NCBI RefSeq assembly: GCF_001623525.1
Contig: NZ_CP015225.1
Location: 3,224,001 to 3,288,000, forward strand
Origin: Pseudomonas fluorescens
GTDB taxonomy: Bacteria; Pseudomonadota; Gammaproteobacteria; Pseudomonadales; Pseudomonadaceae
Length of the DNA stretch: 64,000 nucleotides
Direction: 5' to 3'
The translations under genes were made by a program, and so were the position numbers. This document shows, piece after piece, positions 54,595 through 63,047 of this stretch (positions are counted from its first letter, which is position 1; the number at the start of each line of letters is the position of its first letter). Below the pieces are notes generated by a model that was not told where the DNA came from, made no database searches, and was given only the letters and a program-made list of their open reading frames with translations.

Positions 54595-54958
54595 GGAATC
54601 GGTCGTAGGCCCGCAGGTCTGGCACCACCACTTGCAATAGAAAATCCGATTCGCCTGATACCAGAAACGCCGAGATCACTTCCGGCAACGCCGTAACGGC
54701 CTGGCGAAACGCTTCGGCTTGTTCGTCGTTATGCCGTTCAACCTTGACCCCGACAAAAATCGTCAGCCCAAGGCCCACTTCGTCGCGATCCAGAATGGCT
54801 TGATAACCACGAATCACACCGGCGTCTTCGAGCATCCGCACGCGGCGCAGGCAGGGTGACGGGGACAAGCCAATTTCTTCGGCCAGTTGCACATTGCTCA
54901 GGCGACCATCGCGTTGCAGCGCGGCGAGGATTTTGCGGTCGAAGGCATCCAGTTTCAT
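54476..54958 (-). CDS. Lrp/AsnC-family transcriptional regulator
   Basis: 160 residues from the ATG at 54958; the ATG at 54994 is an extension. Winged HTH (KLDAFDRKILAALQRDGRLS; LSPSPCLRRVRMLEDAGVI) and RAM/ACT ligand domain. Divergent from a LysE-type exporter gene 145 bp away, the typical arrangement where the Lrp protein induces amino-acid export. Confidence 0.9.
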   Translation of the reverse strand: MKLDAFDRKILAALQRDGRLSNVQLAEEIGLSPSPCLRRVRMLEDAGVIRGYQAILDRDEVGLGLTIFVGVKVERHNDEQAEAFRQAVTALPEVISAFLVSGESDFLLQVVVPDLRAYDRFLTGRLLKLPGVSDIRSNFAIHTVKTPGALPLGHLPGTEQ

Positions 54959-55103
54959 GAATTGGCATTTCCCGATTGAATAACACGAGCACATGGCAGG
55001 TTATGCCAATTTCCTGAGCTTTAGAAGCTGACTTCGCAACCACCTGCCCTGCCCTTCGGCCCTAGACTGGCACGACCGAATCGTCGATGAAGGGGGATGT
55101 GGC

Positions 55104-55733
55104 ATGGCAGAGCTCTGGTTGTTCCTGATGGCCTTGATGGTGGTGTATGTGCTGCCTGGGCCGGACATGATCCTGCTGCTGCAAACCGGTGCCCGCCAGG
55201 GCAAGGGCGCGGCGCTGGCGACGGCGGTGGGCCTGGGCGTTGCCCGGGGATGTCATGTCGCGCTGGCTGCATTGGGGCTTTCGGCATTGTTCAAGACCGC
55301 GCCCTGGACCTTTGATGCGGTGCGCCTGGCCGGGGCGGCCTATTTGTTATGGATCGGTTTTCAATGCCTGCGGACCACGTTGTTGCCGAGTTTTGAAGGA
55401 GCCGGTGTCGAGGCCGGAAAACGGCGTTGGTACCAGGCGATTCGGCGCGGTCTGCTGACCAATCTGCTCAACCCCAAGGCATTGTTGTTTTGCTCGGTGT
55501 TATTGCCGCAGTTCATCGATCCGCAGGGCGGGCCGGTGCTGGGACAGTTTGCGACCCTGGGCGTGGTGTTGGTCAGCGTGGGTTTGTTGTTCGATAGCGC
55601 CTACGCGCTGGTAGGTGTCGCGCTTGGGCGCTGGCTTCAACGCTCGCCTTCGGCCCAGCGTGTTCAGCAATGGTTGTTTGGGAGTCTTTTGATTGGGTTT
55701 GCGGTGCGGCTGACGTTTGTGCAGCAGGCCTAG
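55104..55733 (+). CDS. LysE-family amino-acid exporter
   Basis: 209 residues, six helices, LysE/RhtB signature PGPDMILLLQTGARQGKGAA near residue 18. Likely exports an amino acid or analogue under the divergent Lrp regulator. Followed by a REP half-unit. Confidence 0.88.
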   Translation: MAELWLFLMALMVVYVLPGPDMILLLQTGARQGKGAALATAVGLGVARGCHVALAALGLSALFKTAPWTFDAVRLAGAAYLLWIGFQCLRTTLLPSFEGAGVEAGKRRWYQAIRRGLLTNLLNPKALLFCSVLLPQFIDPQGGPVLGQFATLGVVLVSVGLLFDSAYALVGVALGRWLQRSPSAQRVQQWLFGSLLIGFAVRLTFVQQA

Positions 55734-55792
55734 TGCCTGGATAAGCTGGTCGGACGGACACCTGGAGCGAGGCGAACTGGGCTGAAACCGGG

Positions 55793-55833
55793 GGCTGCTA
55801 CGTAGCCCAGCGGGAGCAAGCTCCCTCGCCACG
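55793..55833. repeat. single REP half-unit adjoining a toxin remnant
   Basis: CGTAGCCCAGCGGGAGCAAG, then CTCCCTCGCCAC: the right half of the usual doublet, with no left mate. The next bases fall inside the HigB-like remnant, so the repeat marks its truncated 5' end. Confidence 0.75.
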
Positions 55834-55835
55834 TG

Positions 55836-55958
55836 GCATTATTCGGCGGTAACAAATACCGAATCATTCTGGCGATCGACTATCAGCGCCAGCTCGGTTT
55901 TGTCCGGTTCGTCGGAACCCATGCTCAGTACGACCAAATCAATGCGGAGACCGTATGA
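55836..55958 (+). pseudogene. 3' remnant of a HigB-type toxin gene
   Basis: This frame encodes FGGNKYRIILAIDYQRQLGF, then VRFVGTHAQYDQINAETV and a stop. It matches the C-terminal third of HigB mRNA interferases, whose endings share GGNKYR and FVGTHAQYD. The stop overlaps the antitoxin ATG as ATGA, the usual order for this toxin-first class. The N-terminal two thirds are missing, with a REP half-unit in their place. Confidence 0.8.
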
Positions 55959-56317
55959 TGAACATCAAACCCATTCGCAACCAAGATGATCTGAATGCAG
56001 CCTTTGCGCGCATCGAGCAACTCTGGGGGGCTGACGTCGGTTCGGCTGAAGGCGATGAGCTGGAAATCCTTGCCTTGCTGATCGAAAAATATGAGGACGA
56101 GCACTACCCAATGCCGCCTTCCGATCCAATTGAGGCCATCAAATTCCGGATGGATCAGCAAGGCTTGACCGCGCGCGACTTGGAACCGTTCCTCGGTTCG
56201 AGCGGGCGTGTATCTGAAGTGCTGAACCGCAAACGCAAACTGAGTCTGGCGATGATTAAACGCCTTCACGATGGATTGCGAATCCCTTATGAGAGCCTTT
56301 TGGCGGACGTTGCCTAA
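55955..56317 (+). CDS. higA: HigA-like antitoxin with XRE-type HTH (orphan)
   Basis: 120 residues: N-terminal antitoxin region (~1-50) and a C-terminal HTH (LTARDLEPFLGSSGRVSEVL, then NRKRKLSLAMIKRL). This layout is the HigA class encoded after its toxin. The intact protein could still act as a repressor or neutralise toxins encoded elsewhere. A second ATG at 55958 is an alternative start. Confidence 0.85.
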   Translation: MMNIKPIRNQDDLNAAFARIEQLWGADVGSAEGDELEILALLIEKYEDEHYPMPPSDPIEAIKFRMDQQGLTARDLEPFLGSSGRVSEVLNRKRKLSLAMIKRLHDGLRIPYESLLADVA

Positions 56318-56529
56318 CACGTGACGGCATCGACCAACCCCACCAACATCTCAAATAGAATCGGTCCATCGTGACCGGTTTTTGAGGTCCTCGTTTTAGT
56401 CACTACCACCCTCATCACATCCCGAAATAACTCACTCCCTCTCCCCCGCAGTCCTTACCAGGCGCGGCTTCTACACTTCGGAACAACCCACTCACCCACC
56501 CACCAGTGTCGCTCCTGGTGGTTATAGTG

Positions 56530-56557
56530 TTGATCATTAAAATTCAGTAGGTATAGT
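56530..56557 (+). promoter_or_regulatory. promoter/operator of hicAB
   Basis: TTGATC, 16 bp, TATAGT; the -10 overlaps a palindrome GGTA-TAG-TACC (56551-56561), a likely operator for the autoregulating HicB. It starts about 30 bp before the hicA start. Confidence 0.55.
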
Positions 56558-56586
56558 ACCCACCAAGCACACCACACGGAGGTGTT

Positions 56587-56838
56587 GTGAATAGCCGATT
56601 CTTGATAAGCCAAATCATTGCAGACGGTTGGTATCTGGTGCGGGTTCGGGGCAGTCATCATCACTTCAAGCACCCGACCAAACCGGGATTGGTCACGGTT
56701 CCTCATCCGAAGAAGGACCTGCTCAAGAAAACGGCCATCAGTATTTTGCAACAGGCGCTGCTTCAGCCGGCCCATTGCGCGACGTTCCCGGAGGACGATG
56801 AATATGCTTTACCCGATTGCGATTTTCATGGGCGATGA
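56587..56838 (+). CDS. hicA: HicA-family mRNA interferase toxin
   Basis: Up to 83 residues from a GTG at 56587. dsRBD-like fold with the catalytic His in VRGSHHHFKHP and the family TVPHPKKDLLKKT. Usual HicA proteins are about 60 residues; here the frame runs on over the hicB start, giving an atypical C-terminal tail. First gene of hicAB. Confidence 0.87.
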   Translation: MNSRFLISQIIADGWYLVRVRGSHHHFKHPTKPGLVTVPHPKKDLLKKTAISILQQALLQPAHCATFPEDDEYALPDCDFHGR

Positions 56839-57214
56839 CAAGCACGCCTGGGGGGTTGAAGTGCCGGATATCCCAGGGTGTTTTTCCGCAGGCGACGACC
56901 TCGACGAGGCCATGGCAATGGCGCGTGAGGCCATTGAGGGACATTTTGAAATTCTGGCTGAAGACGGCTCGCCGATTCCGCCGGCCAACACCGTTACCTT
57001 GCACGCCGCCAATCCGAAATATGCCGGCTGCACCTGGGCACTGGTGGACATTGATGTGACCAAGTACCTGGGCAAGGCGCAGAAGCTCAACATCACGTTG
57101 CCAGGCTATCTGCTGAATCGCATTGATGAATACGTGCTGCACCATCCTGAAGAGAAGAGCCGCTCCGGCTTCCTGGCTTCGGCAGCGCTGAAGGTGTTGC
57201 AACAAGGCCGGTGA
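56804..57214 (+). CDS. hicB: HicB-family antitoxin
   Basis: 136 residues. I chose the ATG at 56804 because GGAGG is 9 bp upstream; the ATG at 56798 is too near it. N-terminal partial RNase-H-like domain (GVEVPDIPGCFSAGDDLDEA) and C-terminal DNA-binding RHH-like helix (LPGYLLNRIDEYVLHHPEEK). Neutralises HicA and represses the operon. Overlaps hicA by 35 bp. Confidence 0.88.
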   Translation: MLYPIAIFMGDDKHAWGVEVPDIPGCFSAGDDLDEAMAMAREAIEGHFEILAEDGSPIPPANTVTLHAANPKYAGCTWALVDIDVTKYLGKAQKLNITLPGYLLNRIDEYVLHHPEEKSRSGFLASAALKVLQQGR

Positions 57215-57228
57215 GAAGCCACCACCAC

Positions 57229-57320
57229 CTGTGGGAGCGAGCTTGCTCGCGATAGCGCCCTGTCAGCCAACATGGAAGCTGCTGATCTGACGCCATCGCG
57301 AGCAAGCTCGCTCCCACAGG
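57229..57320. repeat. REP doublet, CGCGAGCAAGCTCGCTCCCA type
   Basis: Inverted pair of the same unit as at 17950, between hicB and the small lipoprotein gene, both of which end here. Confidence 0.83.
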
Positions 57321-57334
57321 ACTCAGCCAGACGG

Positions 57335-57481
57335 CTATTTTTTCTCCGCCCCGGACTCCTGCATCTGCACCGAAGACTTGGTGCCGTCGGTGTTGTCCTT
57401 GGTCTCGTTATCCGAGTTGTCGAAACAGCCTTGCAGGGCGAACAAGCAGCAGGCAAGGCAAAAAGTGCGGGCGATATTCAT
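57335..57481 (-). CDS. 48-residue lipoprotein of unknown function
   Basis: The ATG at 57481 has GGAG 8 bp upstream and opens MNIARTFCLACCLFALQG followed by Cys-Phe: a textbook lipoprotein signal with lipobox LQGC. The mature part is a short acidic/Asn/Thr-rich tail (CFDNSDNETKDNTDGTKSS and onward). It fits the very small envelope lipoproteins common in pseudomonads. Confidence 0.72.
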   Translation of the reverse strand: MNIARTFCLACCLFALQGCFDNSDNETKDNTDGTKSSVQMQESGAEKK

Positions 57482-57657
57482 GTTGTACTCCGATGCCGAG
57501 GGCTTTGAGCAGTGACCTGCGAGAGCGGCAATGGTTGCGACTGTCGTCGTGCCGGACGATGAACGTCGACGGATGCTGGCGACTGAAATGTAAGTAGAAT
57601 TTTCACCGCCTCGTTGCTGTCACACCAGACAGGTGCATCCAATAAGGAAACACGGCA

Positions 57658-58062
57658 ATGGCGTTCGCAAAAATCGCTCAAAAACTGGCCCTCTGGGCGG
57701 GGAGCCCCAAGACATTCCTGGGGGCCATCGTGTTGTTGGCACTGTGGGCAGCCAGCGGACCTTTCTTCGGTTTCAACGACACCTGGCAATTGATCATCAA
57801 CACCTCGACCACCATCATCACCTTCCTCATGGTGTTCCTGATCCAGAATACGCAGAACCGCGATACGGACATCCTGCATCTCAAGGTCGACGAATTATTG
57901 CGGGCGACCAAGGATGCACAGAACGCAATGCTCGGCCTCGAGTCGCTGGACCTCAAGCAACTGGAAGCGCTGAGAAAGCACTACCAGGACATGGGCAAAG
58001 ACGAGGCCAAGAGCCTTGACGGCTTGGAACAAAAAAACAAAATCGACCTGAACCAGTGCTGA
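57658..58062 (+). CDS. low-affinity iron permease family membrane protein
   Basis: 134 residues: two helices (~18-35 and ~42-65), a conserved NTSTTIITFLMVFLIQNTQN, then a cytoplasmic helix to the end. PF04120-type family; the iron link comes from yeast Fet4 and is not shown for bacteria. It stands alone, convergent with the DUF4142 gene. Confidence 0.83.
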   Translation: MAFAKIAQKLALWAGSPKTFLGAIVLLALWAASGPFFGFNDTWQLIINTSTTIITFLMVFLIQNTQNRDTDILHLKVDELLRATKDAQNAMLGLESLDLKQLEALRKHYQDMGKDEAKSLDGLEQKNKIDLNQC

Positions 58063-58103
58063 TGCCTGTGCACGCGTGCTGTCAGGCCTTTTTTCGGCGG
58101 GCA

Positions 58104-58130
58104 AAATCAACCGGGACGCTTGCGCCCCGG
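58104..58130 (-). terminator. probable terminator after the DUF4142 gene
   Basis: Minus strand CCGGGGCGCAAGCGTCCCGG followed by TTGATTTT. Stem with one mismatch and a weak T run. Confidence 0.5.
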
Positions 58131-58158
58131 TCCTGAATGTCAAAGCAGATCCAGCAGA

Positions 58159-58662
58159 TCAACGGCTGGCCTGCAGCGCCCTGGCCATTTCGAGATGGGT
58201 CTGCAACTTGGGCAGGGTTTCGTCGGCAAACGCCTTGATCTCCGGCACTTCGGTGGTCTGGGCCTGCTGCTGGATCTGCGCGATGGCCTCCTCGGTGGCC
58301 TTGACCTGGGTGGCGGCATACGCAGCCTCGAACGACTCGCCTTCCTTGACCTGCGGCATCAGGGCCTTGGCCTTGTCAGCCACCTCCTCCCGGGGGGCGA
58401 CAGGCAAGTCGAGCTTCTTGGCGATCTTCGCCAAGTGTTGATTGGCCGTGGTGCGGTCGTTGATCACCATGATGGTGTAGTCCTTGACCTCCCTGGATTC
58501 GGCTTTTCCGTGGGCCATGCGACTTGTCTCGATGTCGGCCATGCCTTTGGCGGAAGCATCGTTGATGAATTCGGCAGGCGATTGGGCCCAGGCACTGTTG
58601 GCGCCCAGGCCCATCAACACGACAACACTGGTGGTGCGAAAAAAACTGGCCATACGGCTCAT
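58159..58662 (-). CDS. DUF4142 periplasmic protein
   Basis: 167 residues from the ATG at 58662, GGAGG 8 bp upstream; the longer open frame to 59076 is a shadow. Signal peptide ends near NSAWA (~residue 25); the rest is a ferritin-like helical bundle (FINDASAKGMADIETSRMAH; VKDYTIMVINDRTTANQHLA), the DUF4142 fold. These envelope proteins are often stress-induced; no direct function known. Confidence 0.88.
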   Translation of the reverse strand: MSRMASFFRTTSVVVLMGLGANSAWAQSPAEFINDASAKGMADIETSRMAHGKAESREVKDYTIMVINDRTTANQHLAKIAKKLDLPVAPREEVADKAKALMPQVKEGESFEAAYAATQVKATEEAIAQIQQQAQTTEVPEIKAFADETLPKLQTHLEMARALQASR

Positions 58663-58987
58663 GATCGCGCCCTCCTCTGATGAAAGTTCTGGCGGTTTAT
58701 CCACCGTTGAATCAGAACCAACCATGAATACAGCGAAACGTGCGACCCGGCTTTCGACGGTTTCTATCGACGCTCGTGATGGTGGTTCTCCCACTTCTGC
58801 GACCCGCTTCGGACACCTTCGTTCGATCATGAGCAATGTTTGCCAGATAAATACCGCTTGAACCGGGCATGGTCCGGCCCCCCCTATTCGTGGATGCAGG
58901 GCGCGCAGCCCCCTTCTTATATTCGAATTGGATACGGGTTGAAGGTTTGAGAAAGGTGCTCGTGCCACGACGAACGGTGGCGCGCTT
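58663..58987. other. intergenic region between the DUF4142 and GGDEF genes
   Basis: 325 bp, both flanking genes on the minus strand. It should hold the DUF4142 promoter; I found no convincing AlgU or sigma70 match and no coding frame with a ribosome-binding site. Confidence 0.45.
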
Positions 58988-60352
58988 TCAGATGCCGAAC
59001 GCCCTGTGATTCTGGCGTTTGGCGGCATACATCGCCTCGTCGGCGTGGCGGAACAGGGCAACATCTTCAGTGCCATGGTCAGGGAAACAGGCCACGCCGA
59101 TGCTCGGTTCGATGCTTAGGCAGTGCCCGTCCAGGCGCAGTGGCTGGGCCAATGCATGGCGGATTTTTTCCTGCACGCGTTGGGCATCCGCCAAGGCCTG
59201 GATGCTGTGCAGCAGCACCACGAACTCGTCCCCACCAATACGTGCCACGGTGTCGGTGTCGCGGATACAGCCCTTGAGACGATTGGCCACCGCTTGTAAC
59301 AGCATGTCGCCAACCCCGTGGCCATAGGTGTCGTTGATCTGCTTGAAACGGTCCAGGTCGATGTACAGCAAGGCCATGCGCCCGGACGCCGCGCGAGCGG
59401 TCGCCAATGCACACTTGAACCGTTCACGGAGTAATTCGCGGTTGGGCACCTGGGTCAATTGATCGTACTGAGCCATGTGCTGCAATCGGGCGTGCAACTG
59501 CTTGCGCTCGATGGCGACGGTGATCTGTGCGCAGACGTATTGCAGCAGTTCCTTGTCCTGCTCGGTGTAGCGCACGTTGTCCGGCGCACTCTTGACGATC
59601 AGCGCGCCAATCGTACCGCTCTGCGAATTTAGCGGCACGCCCAGCCAACACGGCGCGTCCGGCCGCGCTACAAGGTCATCGAACCCCGGCGGCAAGTCGT
59701 TACAACCAGGCGTCAGCAGGATCGGCTGGCCGCTGCGAATCACCTCGGCGCACAAACGCCCAGTGACCGTGCCTGGCAACTCGGGCTGCCCTTCCCGATC
59801 ATCGACGTGATAGGGGAAGTTCAGCTGCGAACATTGTTCGTCATACAGCGCCACCGAGAAATTCAGCGCCGGCAGCCACTCGCCAATAATCAGGTGGATG
59901 CGCTTGAACAGCGCCAACAGGTCTGCCGCGGCATGGGCCGCCTCGGAAATCGCATACAACGCCGCCTGTCGGGACTCGGCCTGCTTGCGTTCGGTGATGT
60001 CTCGGGCCACGGCAATGCGCAGTTGGTCCGCCGGCGACCAGCGCGCCGACCACAGGATGTGCACCACCCGCCCATCCTTGCGCACGTAGCGGTTCTCGAA
60101 ATTGAGCTTGGGCTCGCCATCCATGATCTCCCGCGCCGCCTCAAGGGTCCGCTGGCGGTCGGCGGGATGCACCAGGTCGATCATTAGCTGGCCGATCAGT
60201 TCCTGCGGCGTGTAGCCAAAGATCTGTTCGCAGGCAGCGCTGACGAACACGAAACGCCCTTGGCCGTCGACGGCACACACGGCGTCCAGCAGAAGATCGA
60301 TGTAGCTGGCCAGCGGCGCGGAACTTCGAGTGTCCATGGGGCTGGAGGTCAT
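58988..60352 (-). CDS. PAS-GAF-GGDEF diguanylate cyclase
   Basis: About 454 residues from the ATG at 60352. PAS at ~15-120 (DAVCAVDGQGRFVFVSAACE; ends in DITERKQAE), GAF at ~140-275, GGDEF at ~285-450 with an intact RIGGDEFVVLL, so it should make c-di-GMP. No membrane helix from this start. Start uncertain: 60337 also has an ATG, and the frame is open to 60496, which would add a hydrophobic N-terminus; none has a good ribosome-binding site. Confidence 0.87.
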   Translation of the reverse strand: MTSSPMDTRSSAPLASYIDLLLDAVCAVDGQGRFVFVSAACEQIFGYTPQELIGQLMIDLVHPADRQRTLEAAREIMDGEPKLNFENRYVRKDGRVVHILWSARWSPADQLRIAVARDITERKQAESRQAALYAISEAAHAAADLLALFKRIHLIIGEWLPALNFSVALYDEQCSQLNFPYHVDDREGQPELPGTVTGRLCAEVIRSGQPILLTPGCNDLPPGFDDLVARPDAPCWLGVPLNSQSGTIGALIVKSAPDNVRYTEQDKELLQYVCAQITVAIERKQLHARLQHMAQYDQLTQVPNRELLRERFKCALATARAASGRMALLYIDLDRFKQINDTYGHGVGDMLLQAVANRLKGCIRDTDTVARIGGDEFVVLLHSIQALADAQRVQEKIRHALAQPLRLDGHCLSIEPSIGVACFPDHGTEDVALFRHADEAMYAAKRQNHRAFGI

Positions 60353-60542
60353 CCGGATAATGCAGCGGTGAGCGAAGCGGGTGATCGTCAGTTCGTGACG
60401 CCGATACAACGAGCGAGACCGATGCGCCCCTGTACCGATGAGGATAGCGCAGGGGATCAGACTGTAGAGGATGAGCCTCGATATCGGGGCGAACATTCAC
60501 ACAAACGATGGAGACCAACGGGACTGGCCACACTTCAAGGAC

Positions 60543-60575
60543 GATGTAGTATGTTGTATTACAAACCACTACATC
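60543..60575 (+). promoter_or_regulatory. operator-like inverted repeat of the RHH/ParE module
   Basis: GATGTAGT and ACTACATC, a perfect 8-bp inverted repeat with a 17-base AT-rich centre, 10 bp before the antitoxin ATG. A likely autoregulatory site. Confidence 0.6.
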
Positions 60576-60584
60576 GAGATCGTC

Positions 60585-60824
60585 ATGTCCATCATGTCAT
60601 TGCGCTTGCCCGATGACGTCGCCGAAACCCTGGCGGTATTGGCCAAGGCTACCGGGCGCAGCAAATCATTCCTGGCCGTCGATGCGCTACGCGAATACCT
60701 AGCCCGTGAAGCCTGGCAGATCAAGGAAATCCAAGAAGCCTTGCATGAGGCAGATGCAGGTGACTTCGCGAGTCCCGAGGATGTCAGCACGATTGCCGAA
60801 AAATGGATGAACAATGCAGGTTGA
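60585..60824 (+). CDS. ribbon-helix-helix antitoxin (ParD/CopG-like)
   Basis: 79 residues from the ATG at 60585 (a second ATG at 60594). RHH: MSLRLPDDVAETLAVLAKAT, then GRSKSFLAVDALREYLAREA; C-terminal acidic tail binds the toxin. Overlaps the ParE gene by 11 bp. Confidence 0.86.
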   Translation: MSIMSLRLPDDVAETLAVLAKATGRSKSFLAVDALREYLAREAWQIKEIQEALHEADAGDFASPEDVSTIAEKWMNNAG

Positions 60825-61098
60825 GTGGCTGCGTACTGCCCTCAAGAATCTGGACGACGAAGCCGCTTATATTGCGCTGGACAATCCAAAAGCAGCAGCG
60901 CACTTCGTCAAGGCAATTCTCATGAGCGTCGAGCAACTTGCTCAATTCCCTGCGTCCGGTCGTGAAGGCCGCCTGGCTGGCACCCGTGAATGGGTTGTCC
61001 CCGACCGCCCATACCTGATTCCCTATCGCGTTCGCCACGGACGTGTGCAAATCCTGCGACTGTTCCATACGCGACGATTGCCGCCCAACGCCTGGTAG
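60814..61098 (+). CDS. ParE/RelE-family toxin
   Basis: 94 residues, RelE/ParE fold: EWLRTALKNLDDEAAYIALD, then a C-terminal YLIPYRVRHGRVQILRLFHT. ParE members poison gyrase, RelE members cut mRNA; the sequence alone does not settle which. Second gene of the pair. Confidence 0.87.
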   Translation: MQVEWLRTALKNLDDEAAYIALDNPKAAAHFVKAILMSVEQLAQFPASGREGRLAGTREWVVPDRPYLIPYRVRHGRVQILRLFHTRRLPPNAW

Positions 61099-61127
61099 GT
61101 GCAGCCACTCGCTTCAACGCAGCCCCG

Positions 61128-61541
61128 TCACTCCGTAAAAAACGCCATACCGGCATACGGTGCCTGCCGACAAGCCTTCAACCGCGACGCCAGGTCGCCC
61201 ACATGTACTTCAAGCTTGTGCCCGTCCGGGTCGAGAAAGTAGAACGAATCACCCTCGCTGCGGTTGTCGCGCCACGATGACACCTGGGCCGCGTTCAGCC
61301 GCGCCACCAGTGCCGGGAAATCCTCGGCAGTGATGCTGAAAGCGTAATGGGTGTAGTCCGCCGCCGGCTGGGGCCGGCGCAATGGGTCGAAAGCCAGGCA
61401 CAACCACAAACCCGGCAGCGACAAATAGGCCCCGCGGTCCCACTTGGCTTCGAGACGCAACTGTAATAGCTCGCCATAAAAACCCACGCTGCGATCCAGG
61501 TCGGTGACGGCAAGGGTCAGATGATTGAGGCCTGAGAGCAT
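61128..61541 (-). CDS. fosA: fosfomycin resistance glutathione transferase FosA
   Basis: 137 residues from the ATG at 61541 ([20 protein letters not shown]); the frame to 61607 is an extension. Glyoxalase/VOC fold with metal ligands His7 (GLNHL), His in DYTHYAF (~63) and Glu in [10 protein letters not shown] (~109); K+ loop and fosfomycin residues in [15 protein letters not shown]. Opens the fosfomycin epoxide with glutathione. Intrinsic fosA is common in pseudomonads. Confidence 0.93.
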   Translation of the reverse strand: MLSGLNHLTLAVTDLDRSVGFYGELLQLRLEAKWDRGAYLSLPGLWLCLAFDPLRRPQPAADYTHYAFSITAEDFPALVARLNAAQVSSWRDNRSEGDSFYFLDPDGHKLEVHVGDLASRLKACRQAPYAGMAFFTE

Positions 61542-61798
61542 CAGCAAACCACCTTCAGAAAAGAGTGATAACCCAGTGGGCGTGGGGCGAACCCAGGGTA
61601 CTTCCAAGCTCCGACATCGCCGACGGATTCCCCGTCCAAGGCCCTAGGCAAAGTCCTACGCAGAACTCTCCAGTGACACTCAAACACGCCAGAAACAGCC
61701 GATTCAAAGCCCTGCACAACAATCTGTAAAGTCTGGAAACACACCGCTATCGAAACACCCCACGGACAGCACCATTCACCAAGGAATGTAATCGCACC

Positions 61799-63034
61799 AT
61801 GAACCAGACCGCTCAAGCACCCCATCACTTCACCCACTACCGCAAGGTGATTTCCCTGGCAGACCAGAACTGGCAGGGCACCGAAGCCGGAAAGGTCTCA
61901 GGGCTGAATGTCGAGGTCAAGACACCCAATGTGCTGGTCGACCAATACGGTCGTACCTTTCATCATTTCTGTACCACGTCCTACCTGGGCCTGGACTATC
62001 ACCCCGCATTGCTGGACGGCGCCATGACGGCCCTGTGGGAAACCGGGACCCTGCGGGTCGCCAACTCAAGGAATCGCTGCAAACTGGCGATCCTGGACCA
62101 GTACGAAACCCAATTGTCGGAGCTGTTTGGCGCCAGTTGCCTCAGTGCCCTGTCGTGCAGTGCGGCAAGCGCCGGAATCCTGCCGCTGCTGGCCAGCGGT
62201 GCATTCACCAACCATTGTTCGCCGGTCATGGTGTTTGACAAACACGCCCATTACTCGATGAACCACAGCAAGGCCGCCTGTGCCGATGAAACCCAGGTCG
62301 TCACGTGCCCGCACAACGACATGGACTTCATCGAAGACCTGTGCAAACGCCAGCGCTGCGTGGCGTACGTGGCCGACAGCGCCTACAGCATGGGCGGATT
62401 GGCGGACCTGGACAGCCTGATGTATCTCAAGCAACGCTATGGCCTGTTTCTTTATCTGGATGACTCCCACGCGCTGTCTGCGGTCGGGGAGTCCGGCGCA
62501 GGCCTGGTCCGTTCGCGCGTCCCGGCCGTGGATGAACGCACCCTGATCGTTGCGTCCTTGGCCAAGTCATTCGGGGCCAGTGGCGGGATGGTCATGTTTG
62601 GTAGCGAGCGGCACAAAGCGCTGGTGCAGCGTTACGGTGGGCCGAGCAATTGGTCCCAGAGCCTGAACGCAGCGGCCATCGGCGCCGGTATGGCGTCGAT
62701 ACGCCTGCACCGCAGTCGAGAATTCAGCGCCCTGCAGGAGCGTTTGCAAGCTAATATCCGCTTCTTCGACAGCCTCGTGCGCACTGAACAGCGCGGCAAT
62801 CCCATGGCAATCCGCATGGTGCCCTGCGGTGAAGCGGCCCTGGCCAACAGCCTGGCCGTCGAACTGGCCGAACTGGGGTATTTCACTTCAGCGGTCTTTT
62901 TTCCCGTGGTGCCGCAAGGCAAAGCCGCCATTCGCATCACCCTGCGCGCCGACATGGAGCCGAACGTGATTCGCTCGTTTTGCGAAAAGATCACCGAACT
63001 GCTGCTGACCCACGGGCGTGACATCCGCCCTTGA
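61799..63034 (+). CDS. alpha-oxoamine-synthase-type PLP enzyme (8-amino-7-oxononanoate synthase/KBL-like)
   Basis: 411 residues, fold type I aminotransferase class I/II. TTSYLGLDYHP (~60) and RVANSRNRCKL (~93) mark the N-terminal part; the cofactor Asp/His is in YLDDSHALSAVGESGAGLV (~220); the Schiff-base Lys is K256 in ASLAKSFGASGG. It joins an acyl thioester to an amino acid with loss of CO2 in known relatives (BioF, KBL, SPT, CqsA/LqsA). The motifs are not typical BioF. Followed 13 bp later by an exporter gene, suggesting a secreted metabolite. Confidence 0.83.
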   Translation: MNQTAQAPHHFTHYRKVISLADQNWQGTEAGKVSGLNVEVKTPNVLVDQYGRTFHHFCTTSYLGLDYHPALLDGAMTALWETGTLRVANSRNRCKLAILDQYETQLSELFGASCLSALSCSAASAGILPLLASGAFTNHCSPVMVFDKHAHYSMNHSKAACADETQVVTCPHNDMDFIEDLCKRQRCVAYVADSAYSMGGLADLDSLMYLKQRYGLFLYLDDSHALSAVGESGAGLVRSRVPAVDERTLIVASLAKSFGASGGMVMFGSERHKALVQRYGGPSNWSQSLNAAAIGAGMASIRLHRSREFSALQERLQANIRFFDSLVRTEQRGNPMAIRMVPCGEAALANSLAVELAELGYFTSAVFFPVVPQGKAAIRITLRADMEPNVIRSFCEKITELLLTHGRDIRP

Positions 63035-63047
63035 GACAGGACGCTCG

